Shown in pieces: positions 11,000-23,333 of a stretch of 64,000 nucleotides of DNA. The position numbers and the translations under genes were made by a program. Under the pieces are notes generated by a model. The model did no database searches and was not told where the DNA came from. It saw only the letters and a program-made list of their open reading frames with translations. Origin of the DNA: Adineta vaga (taxonomy: Eukaryota; Rotifera); the NCBI GenBank assembly GCA_021613535.1, contig CP075496.1, positions 14,818,001-14,882,000 on the forward strand, written 5' to 3'. Within the stretch, counting starts at the first letter, position 1; each line of letters begins with the position of its first letter.

Positions 11000-13771
11000 T
11001 CAGATATGACCAACAGAGTGAAAAATTCATTGCTGAATTTAATAAACAATGTTTTCTCGATTTACCGAAGTAAATTTCAGAGAAAACGTTGGTTTTATAC
11101 TTAAAAAAAACGAAAGACATGTGCGCATACTCTAGTTATCGTGAAGAGTGATTCGATAATGAGCGCTTCACTGATTTCACACTATCTACTTTCTTTTTCT
11201 GTGCATTAATTAAACGAAAAGGTATATTCAATAGAGCATGCCTCCAGATATTACAGGTAATACAATACACAAGTATTAGCACATTTAGAAGGTATGCGTT
11301 GAATGTGGCCGTATCCTATTCAATTCTGTTTCCACTTTTTCCAAGTTATATATTTTTAAAGAAAAGATAAAAATTGTCTTTTGTGGACTTCAAGTCGTGA
11401 TTTTTACCTAAATCGCATCCAGTCACAAAAATTCTAGATCTATCATTCTATTCAAGATATATTATTTATGTATATATATGTCTACTCTCCACACGTGTTA
11501 TATGCAGATGTTACGATATTGCATTAGACAGAAATGACGATACATCCGATTATTGATAAAGACAAGACATTGTAGTTATTTTTGTAAGAAAACAACTGTA
11601 ATCTATCGTCCTTCCCGTCCATGTAGAATAAGAACTCACATAATAATATAACCCATCTCAAATGGTGTAGGGTGTGGGTGTGAATGTGAAAGAAGAAGAG
11701 ATGCACCCACTCACACTCTCTTTTTCAAAAAATGTTTTTCTTTATTAAATCTAAGTCTAATAAGAGAATTTCAACCGAAAGTTTTTGTACAGATCAATAT
11801 TTCATGGAACCCCATGACATAAAATAAAAGATTTAGTATGAATGTTTATCTTTAATCGCTTATTTACTTAAATAAAGTTTTTTTAATTAAAATCCAAATT
11901 GAAGAAAAAGAAAAAGAAGAAGTTTTCTTTCTCTTAACCCAATAAAATCATTCGATTATTTTCAATTCATTTGATATTTTCTAAGAAGTAAATTTCATTT
12001 TATTATCTCCTCGTTTAATTCATAAGTCGTCTACTTTTTAAGATTAACTCATTTCGATCTGATGTTTTCTCTTTCAAATGAAACTTTTTTCGATCATTCT
12101 TCTCATTGATTCGTTCTATTTATGTTACTAAATGAAGAAAGACAAAGTCGATATAGATTCCATTTGATTACCCATGTGAAAAAAATTTCACTCTATACAC
12201 GTTTCTTTTTAGAACGCACCCAAACGTGTTTAAGTTTTTGAAAAAAATTCTTCTATTTGCGCAGATTTGACCTACGTCATCATCACGTTCACATGATGAT
12301 CATCCCTCTTTCACAAAGTAGCGAATTGAACAATTATTTAGTTTTTATACATACAGTTGAATTGCACGACGAGTCAGACTAGAATATAGGACGTTTGATT
12401 ATAAGTCTACATAATTGAACCAATTAACTAAATAGACTTATCTATATATCAGTTAGATGTCTGTTTTAATGAAATTGTCTTTTGAACTTATTTGAAATCA
12501 AACAAGAAGTACAGAAAAGCATAGATATGCAGGTTGATGCTCTTACTTTTGTTCAGTTGTTTTTCGTCTGCTCTGTTACAGCAAACTTTCAAAAAGTCTT
12601 TTTTATATGTTTGATTAGAACATCGGTTACTCTATCGCGACATGGAACTCCCAGTTTTTTTTTTATAAAATACCATAGTTTTGAGCGATTTCGCGGTGCT
12701 CCGCGCGTATAATTTACAGTCGAAATTGATATTACCGTGGAGAGTATATCATGAATTTTATATGAAATGAAACTCCGTCAAAAATGTATTTTACTAGTAC
12801 TAAATAGCGAGGGTTATGCGAACTTTTTCAAAAGTTTGGTGCGCTTGCTAGGTGTGAAAAGTTGATGAATTTGCAGTTGAGCACTAGAGACAATTTTTTT
12901 ATTTTAAATGTGTTTACATGGTTTGATAGATCTCAAGGAGCTCTACAACCTGTAACGTATTGAAAAATTTGAAGTTGTTTGGTTAGATAAAGTATTTAAA
13001 ACCTAGTCTTTTTTGTCTGAAAGCAAAATGCAAACTTTTTCAGTATTATTAGCCTTTCGCGTTAGTTTCACTACGTTAAATGTTTTAACGCATACAATGA
13101 ACGTATTTCGTAACATCTCAGATAACACAAGTAATAAAAATGTGATTTTAGTTTAAAAGAACTTAGTATTTTAGCGAAAGTAATTCTGCAAAAACGTTTT
13201 TTAGTAGTTTTTAACGATTCATCAAATTTTTGGACTGGAACGAAAGAAGAAAGAATGGGAATTAAATGTCTCGACAGGGTAATCGACGATATATTCAAAC
13301 AATCAAGATAGAAGCTTTTTGAAGATTTGCCGAAACACATATTCTAAAAACATAAATTAATGTGGCTGAACTCATAAAAAGGTTTCGTATGTGTTTAAGA
13401 GATCACTCATGCATGACGCCAAGGAACATTCGTAGTGCTCGTTAAAAAATTTTTCAGTCAATATTCTCACTTTGTTCAGGATCATCTAAGACTTCTGAAT
13501 TCAAACTTTTAGCGAATTTGGTTGGCCCAAAAGAAGATTAGGCTTAATTGACTTTTCCATCATTCCGAGAAGGTCTTAAAAAAAAGATAAAAAATTGTAT
13601 AAAATGCTTTAGAGTTTTAATTGAAAATAAGAATATTTATTCATATCTGATTATTTACTGAAGAAAAATTTAGTACATTCTTTTGTTATGTTTATTCTAA
13701 TCTTTTATGAAGATAATATTTGGAAGAATATCATATAATCATTATTGAATTTTTGATATAGTATATAACAT
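11000..13771. other. Intergenic, no gene recognised
   Basis: About 2.7 kb between the ABC transporter start and small gene scraps. Open frames here (for example 12482-12712 and 13071-13340) show no family motif and are likely chance. The first 200 bp upstream of 10920 must hold the transporter promoter, but no clear element was seen. Apart from the hairpin at 11670-11722 nothing structured was noticed. Confidence 0.55.
11670..11722. repeat. Telomere-like hairpin 2 (imperfect)
   Basis: AGGGTGTGGGTGTGAATGTG on the left and TGCACCCACTCACACTCT on the right form an imperfect stem around an AG-rich loop. Same family as the hairpin at 549-593, more diverged. Confidence 0.65.
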
Positions 13772-13933
13772 CGAGGTGTTATTATATTTGAATCTATTTC
13801 TTGTGGTGAAGAAGTTTATCAACGTGATCCTATGACGTGTTCCTATTATACTCGTTCAGAAAATGATCTACGTAATAAATTTACACGTGAAGAATTATCA
13901 AAACATCTGATTTTATTCGAAATTCCATCTTGA
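13772..13933 (+). pseudogene. Coding scrap, unrecognised
   Basis: A 53-codon stretch reads without interruption from about 13772 to a TGA at 13931-13933. It starts RGVIIFESISCGEEVYQ and is rich in charged residues with three cysteines. It has the look of a real exon fragment preceded by a possible AG acceptor, but no start codon or partner exon was found and the family is unknown. Confidence 0.3.
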
Positions 13934-14011
13934 TGATGGTCAACTGTTACTTGTAGAATCGTAGATTTCAGCTGTTTTTATATATTGATTAAAATAATAA
14001 TCACTAGTCGC

Positions 14012-14197
14012 CTAAGATCCAGATTCGACTTTATTACTACATCTATATCTTCCTGTGATGATGACACGACCATTAAGAAGAACAGTTGATGTGTGTTGAA
14101 CCGAGTTTATCGCTAGTGATTCTGTTGTTATAACGAGAGATTTGTTTCCGATGAATCTAGCAAAAGACAATAAATCCAATATGTTTTTGCTATACAT
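14012..14197 (-). pseudogene. Kelch/galactose-oxidase-like repeat fragment
   Basis: The minus-strand frame contains SVQHTSTVLLNGRVIITG followed by R-Y. This matches the kelch-repeat pattern H-T-A-[ST]-x-L-x-[ND]-G-[KR]-V-[LI]-[VI]-x-G-G, except that the second glycine is Arg. Only one blade is present, with no start, no partner repeats and stops on either side, so it looks like the relic of a kelch beta-propeller gene, a family abundant in rotifers. Function cannot be assigned. Confidence 0.45.
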
Positions 14198-15955
14198 AAT
14201 ATCAACTTATTAATGTATTTCACTCTATAACCATGTATATTATTATGGGCGACAAAGATAAACAAACTAAACTCATGCAGTCAAAGTTTTATGTTAGAGC
14301 GCGCACTTGATTATCTGGAAATATTTGTTCAACTATTAATTTTTCCCAATAAAGGAAATCGATTGAATAAGAATTCTTAGTCAGATAAATTGAAATGGTT
14401 ACAAAAATATACCAATCAAAGACAGGCGACTTATTTAATTATACTTTGTAGGTATAAGAGAATGGGCGATTATATTGAAATCATTTATCTTTATAGATAG
14501 ACGTGGATTTCTTTTCAACACTAAATGCTTGTCTTCTTTTACATTAAACCATTGAATTCAATCTGGTGAATTCGGTTATATGTGCTTCTTATGTATCTAT
14601 GTTGTCACGTTTTGCCTTTTAGAGTAAATTTTAAGGACAAAATTTTATTATTCATTGCTCTTTTCTATTTTTTTTATAGAATCAAAGGAACTATTTTGGG
14701 TGAGAAAATGATTTTTGTTTCAAGTAGATTCATGTCTTCTTCATGATCTAATGAAGATCGTATTAACAGAAACGATTATACACCTGCAGAATAATCAGAG
14801 ACGTGAATGACTATACAATATGATATGATATCTGGCACATGGACAATTCATCGCAATTGTGTTATAACTGATGAACATTGAAAAAATTCTCTCTTATTAG
14901 TTGACATAGATACAAATATAATTCAATTAACAAGAAAACTACACCATTATCAACAATTCTGTTAGTAATATCAACTAATTTGAAAACATGACACAAAATG
15001 TTTCCAAAGTACAAAAAAGTGAAAAAGAATTTAAACTACGAAAAGAATTTGTTAGACAGATTTTAAAAGGAAAACATTATTTTATCAGACGAAAACTTCA
15101 TTTTGTTCGAAATATGAAGTGGTTTTTCAATATTGTCTATCGAGTAGAGATTCAAGTGAACTTCAGCTCTACAAAAATATTCTGCAAATGAGCTGATAGT
15201 CTTCATCATAGTGCATTTAGTAAATATTCATCTCTTCATTTTAAAATGTTTATTTTTGTGAATAAAAATTCAAAGATTTTTCTTCAAATCCAGATTAGTT
15301 CGCAAAAAAGATGGTTATGTAAAACGAGTATTATCTCCAAATATAGATTTTCGATACACCACAGTTTCAGCTCCTATACTGCTTCTTTTATAGTATACAT
15401 AGTGAATTAGCAAGAACTTCTTTTCTTATTTACACAGCCTTCAATCAAAAACCAATCACAGAAATTATTTTATTTCGTATTGTGAGGTTTTCTTGACCTG
15501 AAATATGTTAACTTTATCTTGTGCGTTGGATTCCATCGATTTTTTGAAAAATTATATTATTTATGTTTTACAAGCATAATCACTTTCATGAGAGGTTTAT
15601 CTCTCTCTCCCTCTACCTGTATATTTTGTTATTCTTGTTATAATTAATTAATTCTGTGACGAATTGTCTAGTCACGATGATATCTAATAAATGCTAGTTC
15701 ATGAACTTTTTTCTATTTTATCGTTCAAATGAATAAAAGAGAAAAATAAAAATATATTTTGTGTATATAGACGTACTTTCTGCACACATGTGTCGTTCGT
15801 TCTTTCATTTACCTTGTCATTTGCTTTCCGATTATATTATGACAAAGAAAGAATATTTTCTTTCATATATGATATAAAAACAAGGTCACATGTGCCTTTT
15901 CTTTATTTAACTTATATAGACTATCTAGATCATCTGTGTAAAGCAAAAAAATTCA
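14198..15955. other. Degraded sequence, possible gene relics
   Basis: Short protein-like stretches on the plus strand (for example RLVRKKDGYVKRVLSPN near 15295-15345, and a lysine-rich frame at 14988-15191) are broken by stops within 30-70 codons. None is recognisable. The last 200 bp presumably include the promoter of the dienelactone hydrolase gene at 15956; no clear element was seen. Confidence 0.4.
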
Positions 15956-16886
15956 ATGCCCAATGGAACAACTGAAGATAGGTTAGATGCTTGTTGCGTA
16001 ACTGAATATCGTCCATTACCAGGAACCCCACGGGGACAAATAATTAAAATTGCCGACGTTGATACTTATTTTATTGAAGGAAATGATCAAAAATCAAAAG
16101 GAAAAATTATTGTTATACTAACCGACGTATTTGGTTTAGTGAAAAATCCACGTCTTATTGCTGATGAACTCTCGGGAAAAAGTGATATGGATGTTTATGT
16201 ACCAGATGTATTTAATGGCGATGCAGTTCATTCGTCCTTTATGAAAGATCTACCTGAAGTGCCTGGAGAAAAGAAATCGATCGGTGCAAAAGTAAATTTT
16301 ATATAAAAAATCATATGAAAAACGACATTTTCTTTTTGTGATTTAGCTGAGTCTTGCACGAAAACTATTGACAGAAGTAGGACCATGGATATTTCGACAT
16401 CGTCAAGCTGTTACTCTTCCAATCGTTGAAAAATTCTTCAAAGTATATTTTTATATGAATTTTCTTGTTAAATTCAATGAAGTTTGTTTTTTCTAGGCGC
16501 TTCGTACAGAAAGAAATGCAACGCGAATTCAATCGGTTGGTTATTGTTTTGGTGGTCTTTATACATTGTTAGTTGGAGGTCCATTTCATCTTGCAGATGC
16601 CATTGTTGGTTGTCATCTTTCATTAACCAATAAAAGTCATTTTGAACAATTACAAGTACCAGCAGCTTTTGCTTGTGCACAAGAAGACGATCAATTTCCA
16701 GATTCTCTTCGAACAGAAGCACAACAGATTCTTTCGCGGAAATCCGACATACCAAGTAAATTTGTGTTATTCGATGGAACGGTACATGGTTTTGCTTCTC
16801 GACCAAACCCAGACAATCCTACCATTATGGCAGCATTCAAACAAGCCAATGATTTGATTGTAGAATGGGCTAAAACTCATCTTTAA
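15956..16886 (+). CDS. Dienelactone hydrolase family protein
   Basis: A cysteine-dependent alpha/beta hydrolase of the dienelactone/carboxymethylenebutenolidase family, probably cytosolic and acting on lactones or small esters. Three exons (15956-16291, 16347-16442, 16497-16886) join in phase 0 with GT-AG introns of 55 and 54 bp, giving 273 residues, close to the usual length. The catalytic triad is visible: Cys in GYCFGG (near 16545), Asp in QEDDQF (near 16688) and His in VHGFASR (near 16790). The start ATG lies just after an in-frame upstream stop and gives the expected N-terminus (ACCVTEYRPLPGTPRG). The gene stands alone; no neighbour suggests a catabolic pathway. In animals this family is often annotated as CMBL-like. 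Confidence 0.93.
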
Positions 16887-18807
16887 CTATCATAATTCGT
16901 TAAGTTTATAACGACGAGACTACCAAGATCTGTTCTTATCTATACTGTATTTTAAATACATCTATATCTATTAGTTGTATGAAATAGAATCGTGGATAAA
17001 AAGCGTCGATGTTATCGATAAAAAACCATTCTCATTGTCGAAATCTATGTTTGTAGCATTTTTTATAACTGAAATAATCATATACGGTCAGAAGATAGAC
17101 ACACGATTGAGATAAGACTCCGATGACATTTATATCATAGACTTCTTATGATTAAAATGATTCTACAAACAATGGAATTTAATGGATTTGAATTTTTCTT
17201 TGTTTTGAAAGTTTTACAATTAAATTGAATGAACTAGAATATGAGGATTAAAGAATATAAAAAATAGATCAAACATAATGTATCATGAAAATATTATGTA
17301 GTTCGGTGATACCTATAATGAATTGTAAAGTATTATCTAAAGAAATATGTTCAAACTAGAACTAATACCGAAATCGACATACGTTTCAACGTATTATTCG
17401 AGTTAATGTTCATAGCATTTTGTATAATGCATTGAAAAGCAACGCATTCATGAACATTATTCACGGTTGAGTTTGCAGAGCAGATCTAAAAAAAAGGTGT
17501 CAAAGCGAACCATAAAGAGTTCTGAAAATGATATCGAAAAAAGGTTCGCCGGTATGACATCGTTGTTTTAGAAAATATAATGATGTAGTTCTAAGAATAG
17601 TATTGAGGATTCATATATAAAAATATATGTAAGTATGAGAGTATACTTATGAGAATATAGATATAAGGAGGTAAGTACAAGAGTAGAATAGTTCTTCTGT
17701 GGGTTTAAGCAGTGATAAAGTTAAGGGGTAGGAAAACCAGATTCGAAAAATAGTTAAAACGATTACATTATATGGAATTGTGAACCCATTGTAGTGAGAA
17801 ATAGGTGAGAAGTATTACATCGAATTGCAACACGTCTCAGTTAGTTCAATATATAGAAAAACATTATTCAATGGAAAATGTAGTCAACTGCTTACGAAAC
17901 TAGTATAACTCATTTTATTTATATTGAAAGGATGACTAAGATGATTCATTATTTGATAAGGTCTTATATATAAAGTTCTCTGAGTCTGTCTCTCCCTCAA
18001 TGCTGGACAGGAAAAAAAACGTCGTATATTCTGTAAACTTTTGAGACTTAATGATGGAATAGAAGAATCAAGAATCGTCTAGAATGAGTGAAGATACGAT
18101 AAGAGAAGTAACACTGTCATTAACATATCATTTATTTATTATCATCGTTATTCATTTTGAGAATGGATATGAATGCGGGTAATCAAAAGTTAAGGACATA
18201 TCCATTCATCGTCACGATGATTCAATGGTATTTGACGTTTCGAATTGCGATTCTTTCTAGTAAAAATATATTTTACATTGACGTCATTATTTAATTATAT
18301 TCTTCACGTTTTATCTTCCACTTCACGAAAGAAGAGAATAGAATGCGACAGGGAACGGTGTACTGCGTGATTAATTATTCATCGTTGAGAAAAACAAGGA
18401 TCTTTTAACAATCGTTTACATGCTGAATATGATGAACGAATTCAATTTGATGTTTTTTTTATCATATTCGACATGAAAACAATTAATCAAACATTTTTGT
18501 TACTTATACGTAGTACAAAACTCTTCGTCTATAACTATCTGATAGATAAAATATAAATATTTCTTCTAAACCTTGAAAGGTACAAGCATTTCTTTTCGTC
18601 ACCATTATTATTAACGAAAATATTTTTATAATAGAAATCTTTTCTGTTTACTTATTTTTTTCTATGAAGAATGCAACAGAATATACTCATTTTACCTTGT
18701 CAATTTCAATAGAACATTAAAAAAATCCATTTATATAAATACAAATGCATTTATACGACCGAGAAAATCTTTCTTGACTTTTTCTCTCAGCATTCAAATA
18801 CGCAAAC
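16887..18807. other. Intergenic, no gene recognised
   Basis: About 1.9 kb of AT-rich sequence with no open frame above background and no obvious repeat. I see nothing in it beyond simple AT-rich runs. Confidence 0.6.
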
Positions 18808-19820
18808 ATGTACAAAGTTCTAATAGTATTAACTATGATTTTATTTTTCGATTTCGGTGATGCTGAGTAAGTACAAACGACTTAAATATTCTTATAAAAA
18901 AGAATTGTTCAATCTAAATTTATCATTTTTTTTAGTTTAAATCAATCATAATCGTGCACAACAAATTCGATTTGGAGTCAGAATGAATTGACTGTAGCAA
19001 GTGGTGGTGGTAATGATACTATAAATGGAGGATTTACACCATTCGATTTTGCACTCGATAGTTAATATAATGTCTATGTTACTGATTCAGATCATACGCG
19101 AATATTAATGTTTCCAAATAATTACATAATTGGTCAAATTCCAACTACAGTTTTGTCTAATGCTACATGTAAAGCTCTATTTATTGATCGTTATGATAAT
19201 TTATATTTCGTTGATCTTGGCTCAGTGAAAATATTTAATCGTACTAATGGAAATGTGACACTCTTTACTAATTCTTATTACGATAAAAATTTCGGAGGGA
19301 TCCAGCCATTAGTTTTTCCATCTGATCTATACGTTGATGCGAGTTCAAGATTATATGCATTAGACAGCTCAGCTAGAGTGATACGATATTTACCTGAACA
19401 ACCGAATAATGGTACTTTTCTTGATGATCGTGATCATGGACTGGGCATTGCACAATGTATTTTCATCAATGAAGCTGATAATAATGCATTTTATACCTGT
19501 AATTCGATTCCAACAATAACAAAATTTACAAATGATAGATCAAATTGGACAATTGTACTTGATGGTAGAATGACTGTAGACAATACTAGTCTAAATGGAT
19601 CATTGTCTTTTGATTCAGTAATAGTTGATTCACTTCATCAACAATTATATATATCGGATACTAAAAATCGTCGTATTACTCAATGGTCATTATCTAATAA
19701 CACACAAACAGGACAAATTATCATTCAATTTTCGAACACGACGGAACCAAAAAGAATAAGACTCGATAAAGATAAAAATTTGTATGTTGCCGTCATTGAT
19801 CAACTGTTATGACAACATTA

Positions 19821-19854
<34 letters not shown>

Positions 19855-20000
19855 TCACCAGTACTTCAACTGTAACTACAACAACAACTTCTAATAGTAC
19901 TTCTACTGCTGCTATCAACTCAGTTGTTTGGAATATTACCACATCTTCTATCATTCTATCGATCACGATGATTTTAAATTATTTATATTTTGCGATTTAA
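18808..20000 (+). pseudogene. Secreted NHL/beta-propeller protein with Thr-rich stalk, pseudogene
   Basis: Exon 1 (18808-18867) encodes a signal peptide (MYKVLIVLTMILFFDFGDA) and ends at a GTAAGT donor; exon 2 starts after the acceptor near 18935. The body shows NHL-type blades: a PFDFALD/YNVYVTDSDHTRI strand, then DRYDNLYFVD, PSDLYVDASSRLYALD, DSLHQQLYISDTKNRRI and LDKDKNLYVAV. The 3' part (19809-20000) encodes a threonine-rich stretch and a hydrophobic tail, as in a GPI-anchored or membrane-tethered surface protein. Two in-frame TAA stops (near 18950 and 19062) lie where the repeat pattern continues on both sides. The Thr-rich tail is in a different frame from the propeller (overlap ATGA at 19809). 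Three lesions make this a pseudogene unless the assembly is wrong. Confidence 0.75.
19821..19853 (+). repeat. (ACT)n microsatellite
   Basis: Eleven uninterrupted ACT triplets inside the Thr-rich tail of the NHL pseudogene, each encoding threonine in the frame starting at 19809. Length changes here could have produced the frame shift seen beside it. Confidence 0.9.
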
Positions 20001-20195
20001 TAACATTTGAAGCATTATATAAATTTCTAATAATTGTATCATCAATTGTAATGTAATTTTCACATTTGTTTTTCTTTCATATTCAATAAAAGTAAACTGT
20101 TTGAAACTTTCATTAATCATCGTTTCGTATCTGGATTGGAGTACGTGTTATGACAACTCTGTTCATTCCACCGTCTCAGTAGATTTACTAGATAA

Positions 20196-20269
20196 AAATC
20201 TTGAGGGTGTGGGTGTGAATGTAGGTGAGAATAAAGATATTATAAGACTCACACATACCCTCAAGATTT
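20196..20269. repeat. Telomere-like hairpin 3
   Basis: AAATCTTGAGGGTGTGGGTG on the left pairs with CACACATACCCTCAAGATTT on the right with a loop of about 30 bases. Same consensus as the hairpins at 549 and 45761. Confidence 0.8.
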
Positions 20270-20289
20270 CATTCTTAACAAAATGAACT

Positions 20290-21033
20290 GTTTGGCTCTG
20301 ATTTTTGTATTCAAAGGTAATTCCTGAGTTCTTATGAAGTTCCCAATTTACTGCACAGAATATGAACTTCCACATCGATGTATCGAGCTCGCCGTCGAAT
20401 AAAAGACTTGACAATACCGAGGAGACTAACACTTCAGAAAATCAAATCATATCGGAATATGTAAAGCGTTTTAAAACTGAGTAGGAAGAAAGGTGTATCA
20501 CAGCGTTATGTTTCAATTTTCATTTTTTTTTCGAATGGAAACGATTGAAGGAAAATTTCTTTCAGCATTAGAAAGCTCATCCGGAGTCTCACAGAACTGT
20601 CTCTTCTGATATTTTATTTGAATACTTTATCTTTTGTGAAAAGTGAGAAGGAAAGAACTGTACTGCGAGTTTACAGTCCTTTTATATCACAGCGTTACGT
20701 AACTATGAAACACTTCTTGCCTAGACTCTAGACTTGAATCGAAACTATTGATTTTCTTAACATATATAAAGTTAAATGGACTACATTCAATAACCTTTTA
20801 ACGAGCGCTCCAGCCTTTATAGTTCTTGAGAAAATTGAAAAATATTATGTCAATATGTCACAACGTTACGTTTGGACAAGCCTTATATCGAGCATATCAA
20901 TATAATGAACTGCAAATATTTCATAAAAAGTACAATGATATTCTTCCTCCATCTTTTCGCAACGATATGTGAATAATATATTACGATATAGAGGATGTTA
21001 GGCAAGACTTATTCATAGAATATCCACACCGTC
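20290..21033. other. Intergenic; three diverged copies of a short motif
   Basis: No gene. A motif close to TCACAGCGTTACGT occurs near 20498, 20687 and 20858, about 170-190 bp apart, with little similarity around it. It may be chance or the trace of an old tandem array. Confidence 0.35.
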
Positions 21034-21923
21034 TCCATAAGTTATCTTTTTCGATAAAAACTTAAAGCGCAATACGTGACATTATTCTTGTTCAGTCAAA
21101 ACTAGTCAAGTTCGTCATCAGTACACATACACACATATGTTTATTCAAATTAAATTTCCTTCCCAGAAACAATACATCGAATAAAACAAAACAAAAATAC
21201 TAATTGTTGATGTTGCATAGATGATTGAATTAGATATTCATATTTTAGAAATAATGTCTGAGTATGTGTGTGTGTTTCCCATAGTCACTAAAATAAGAAA
21301 AAGTAGAAAATAAACTCTCTAAATCTTTCATATTCATACCGATGTTTTAGTTGCAATAACAATATGTATTTCCATCATTGCATTTATATCCATAAGCATT
21401 TGGATCTTCACATCCAATAGCATCACAATATGTAAAATCATCAACACATCGAATATTAGCAGCATTGGATACCATGACAGTAGTTGCCATGAATACAACA
21501 TAGAAAAGAAAACAAATAGTTTTCATAATACTAACCATTGTTATATTATTAATATTGTTAATATTGAATATACGATATAATGATTTTTTCCTCTATCGAT
21601 TCGTGCCTTATATAGGAAGTTTGATTATCATCTGTCAAACGTCTCATCCATCTATTTCACAAAAAAAAATGATTATCCAATGAAAATGTGAAATAAGGTG
21701 GGCATAGTAATAGTTATTTTCGTTACAATGAGAATGAAATCATCTGTCTTGAAATTGGATTGGTCAAGTAATGTGATCGTTTCCATCTGGAGAGCGACAT
21801 TATCTACATACAAATATTCTTCATTGGATAATATTGAAAAAGTGCGTTCTTATTCTATTTCAAATATTCTTATGTCATACGTGTCAAAATCAAAAAATTT
21901 ATTTTAAGATTTTTACTCTACAA
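21034..21923. repeat. Left arm of 890-bp inverted duplication
   Basis: This arm is the reverse complement of 22757-23646 with, by eye, a single mismatch near 21092. It carries a complete small gene (21347-21538, minus strand), its upstream region and its 3' flank. The match ends abruptly at both borders. The 833-bp spacer is unrelated to the arms. Confidence 0.95.
21347..21538 (-). CDS. Small secreted Cys-rich peptide, copy 1
   Basis: A single-exon 63-codon gene. It begins with a hydrophobic signal peptide (KTICFLFYVVFMATTVMVSNA). The predicted mature part of about 36 residues contains six cysteines with spacing C-x6-C-x4-C-x9-C-x6-C-x-C. The final C-x-C recalls CS-alpha-beta defensin-like folds, but the x4 gap differs from the usual C-x3-C, so that fold is only a possibility. 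The mature part is acidic, unlike most antimicrobial peptides. An alternative start two codons in from MVSI (MKTICF) would still give a signal peptide. Function is unknown: secreted ligand, defence peptide or structural peptide are all open. It lies head to head with an identical copy at 23142-23333. Confidence 0.7.
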   Translation of the reverse strand: MVSIMKTICFLFYVVFMATTVMVSNAANIRCVDDFTYCDAIGCEDPNAYGYKCNDGNTYCYCN

Positions 21924-22756
21924 GCTCGAGAATGCAAATATAAATAAAAGAGTTGTTTACGAATTCTTTTTATCTTTTTATAGATCTACTAATTCATATG
22001 TATCAAGATCAACACTAAATCTTATCAAAGATAATTTAAAGTCGTGTTTGTATACTATATATATATGGTAAAAGAGCATTTGAATTTAATTGTACACATG
22101 AATAAAATGTTGTAAAAGGGAAACATAAAATCTATTCATTTCATTATAAGATAACGGTTTATCGGCATATTTAACGGGAAAAAATCAATAGATATTGTCT
22201 AAAACGTCCATTTATTTCATTTTTGATTGCTACTTTGCATATCGCTCAATTAATTTTTGAAAAATATACCTTCACATATCAGTGACGATATAGAATTTGT
22301 TATGATAGTTTTTATTAAAATGATCGCATAAAAATAAAATGAAGATATAGATTGTAATTAGAAGTTTCATTCGTTCTTTTCGTGTTCAAGTCACTTCTCT
22401 TATTATCGGCGAAGCAGATCCGTCGTCTATGAAAATTTGTCATTATGTGAACTTCTATGAACTCTAGGAATTGACGAAAAACTCAATTGATCGATAGAAT
22501 CTTAAAGTTTCAACTTTAAATAAATGAGTCTTTCTGTCAATTGAAATTGCGATCAGATTGAAGAAGATACATTCAGAAATTTAAACAAAAAAAACAGAAA
22601 AAAATCGTTATATGATGGAAAACACAAAAGTTTTTAAATATACAATATAAAAATAAGTCGACGAGTAAAAGATAATTCATCGGTTATTTCATTTCAAATT
22701 TTATTTTATATTTCTGCTCAATATTAGATTTTTCATAAGAACTTTGAATTAAAAGT
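21924..22756. other. Spacer of the inverted duplication
   Basis: Unique AT-rich sequence of 833 bp between the two arms, with no open frame of note. It lies between two divergent genes, so it would be shared upstream DNA for both peptide copies. Confidence 0.6.
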
Positions 22757-23066
22757 TTGTAGAGTAAAAATCTTAAAATAAATTTTTTGATTTTGACACG
22801 TATGACATAAGAATATTTGAAATAGAATAAGAACGCACTTTTTCAATATTATCCAATGAAGAATATTTGTATGTAGATAATGTCGCTCTCCAGATGGAAA
22901 CGATCACATTACTTGACCAATCCAATTTCAAGACAGATGATTTCATTCTCATTGTAACGAAAATAACTATTACTATGCCCACCTTATTTCACATTTTCAT
23001 TGGATAATCATTTTTTTTTGTGAAATAGATGGATGAGACGTTTGACAGATGATAATCAAACTTCCT

Positions 23067-23074
23067 ATATAAGG
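23067..23074 (+). promoter_or_regulatory. Putative TATA box of peptide gene copy 2
   Basis: TATATAAG lies about 70 bp upstream of the ATG at 23142; the mirror-image site lies near 21606-21613 for copy 1. Position and sequence fit a TATA element; no experimental support. Confidence 0.35.
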
Positions 23075-23141
23075 CACGAATCGATAGAGGAAAAAATCAT
23101 TATATCGTATATTCAATATTAACAATATTAATAATATAACA

Positions 23142-23333
23142 ATGGTTAGTATTATGAAAACTATTTGTTTTCTTTTCTATGTTGTATTCATGGCAACTAC
23201 TGTCATGGTATCCAATGCTGCTAATATTCGATGTGTTGATGATTTTACATATTGTGATGCTATTGGATGTGAAGATCCAAATGCTTATGGATATAAATGC
23301 AATGATGGAAATACATATTGTTATTGCAACTAA
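23142..23333 (+). CDS. Small secreted Cys-rich peptide, copy 2
   Basis: Identical in protein sequence to the minus-strand gene at 21347-21538: signal peptide, then six cysteines in an acidic mature segment ending CYCN. The two genes point away from each other. The region just upstream (23065-23141) contains TATATAAGGC near 23070, a plausible TATA box about 70 bp before the ATG, present in both arms. Family unknown to me. Confidence 0.7.
   Translation: MVSIMKTICFLFYVVFMATTVMVSNAANIRCVDDFTYCDAIGCEDPNAYGYKCNDGNTYCYCN

Noticed and set aside
12482-13340. Two open frames of 76 and 89 codons
   Set aside because: No motif, atypical composition, no splice partners; treated as chance.
15790-15975. 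61-codon frame just before the dienelactone hydrolase
   Set aside because: Overlaps the hydrolase start in another frame and has no coding features.
21698-21907. 69-codon open frame, repeated as 22773-22982 in the other arm
   Set aside because: It is antisense-side sequence upstream of the peptide gene, starts with GTG, has no motif, and is duplicated only because the whole arm is.
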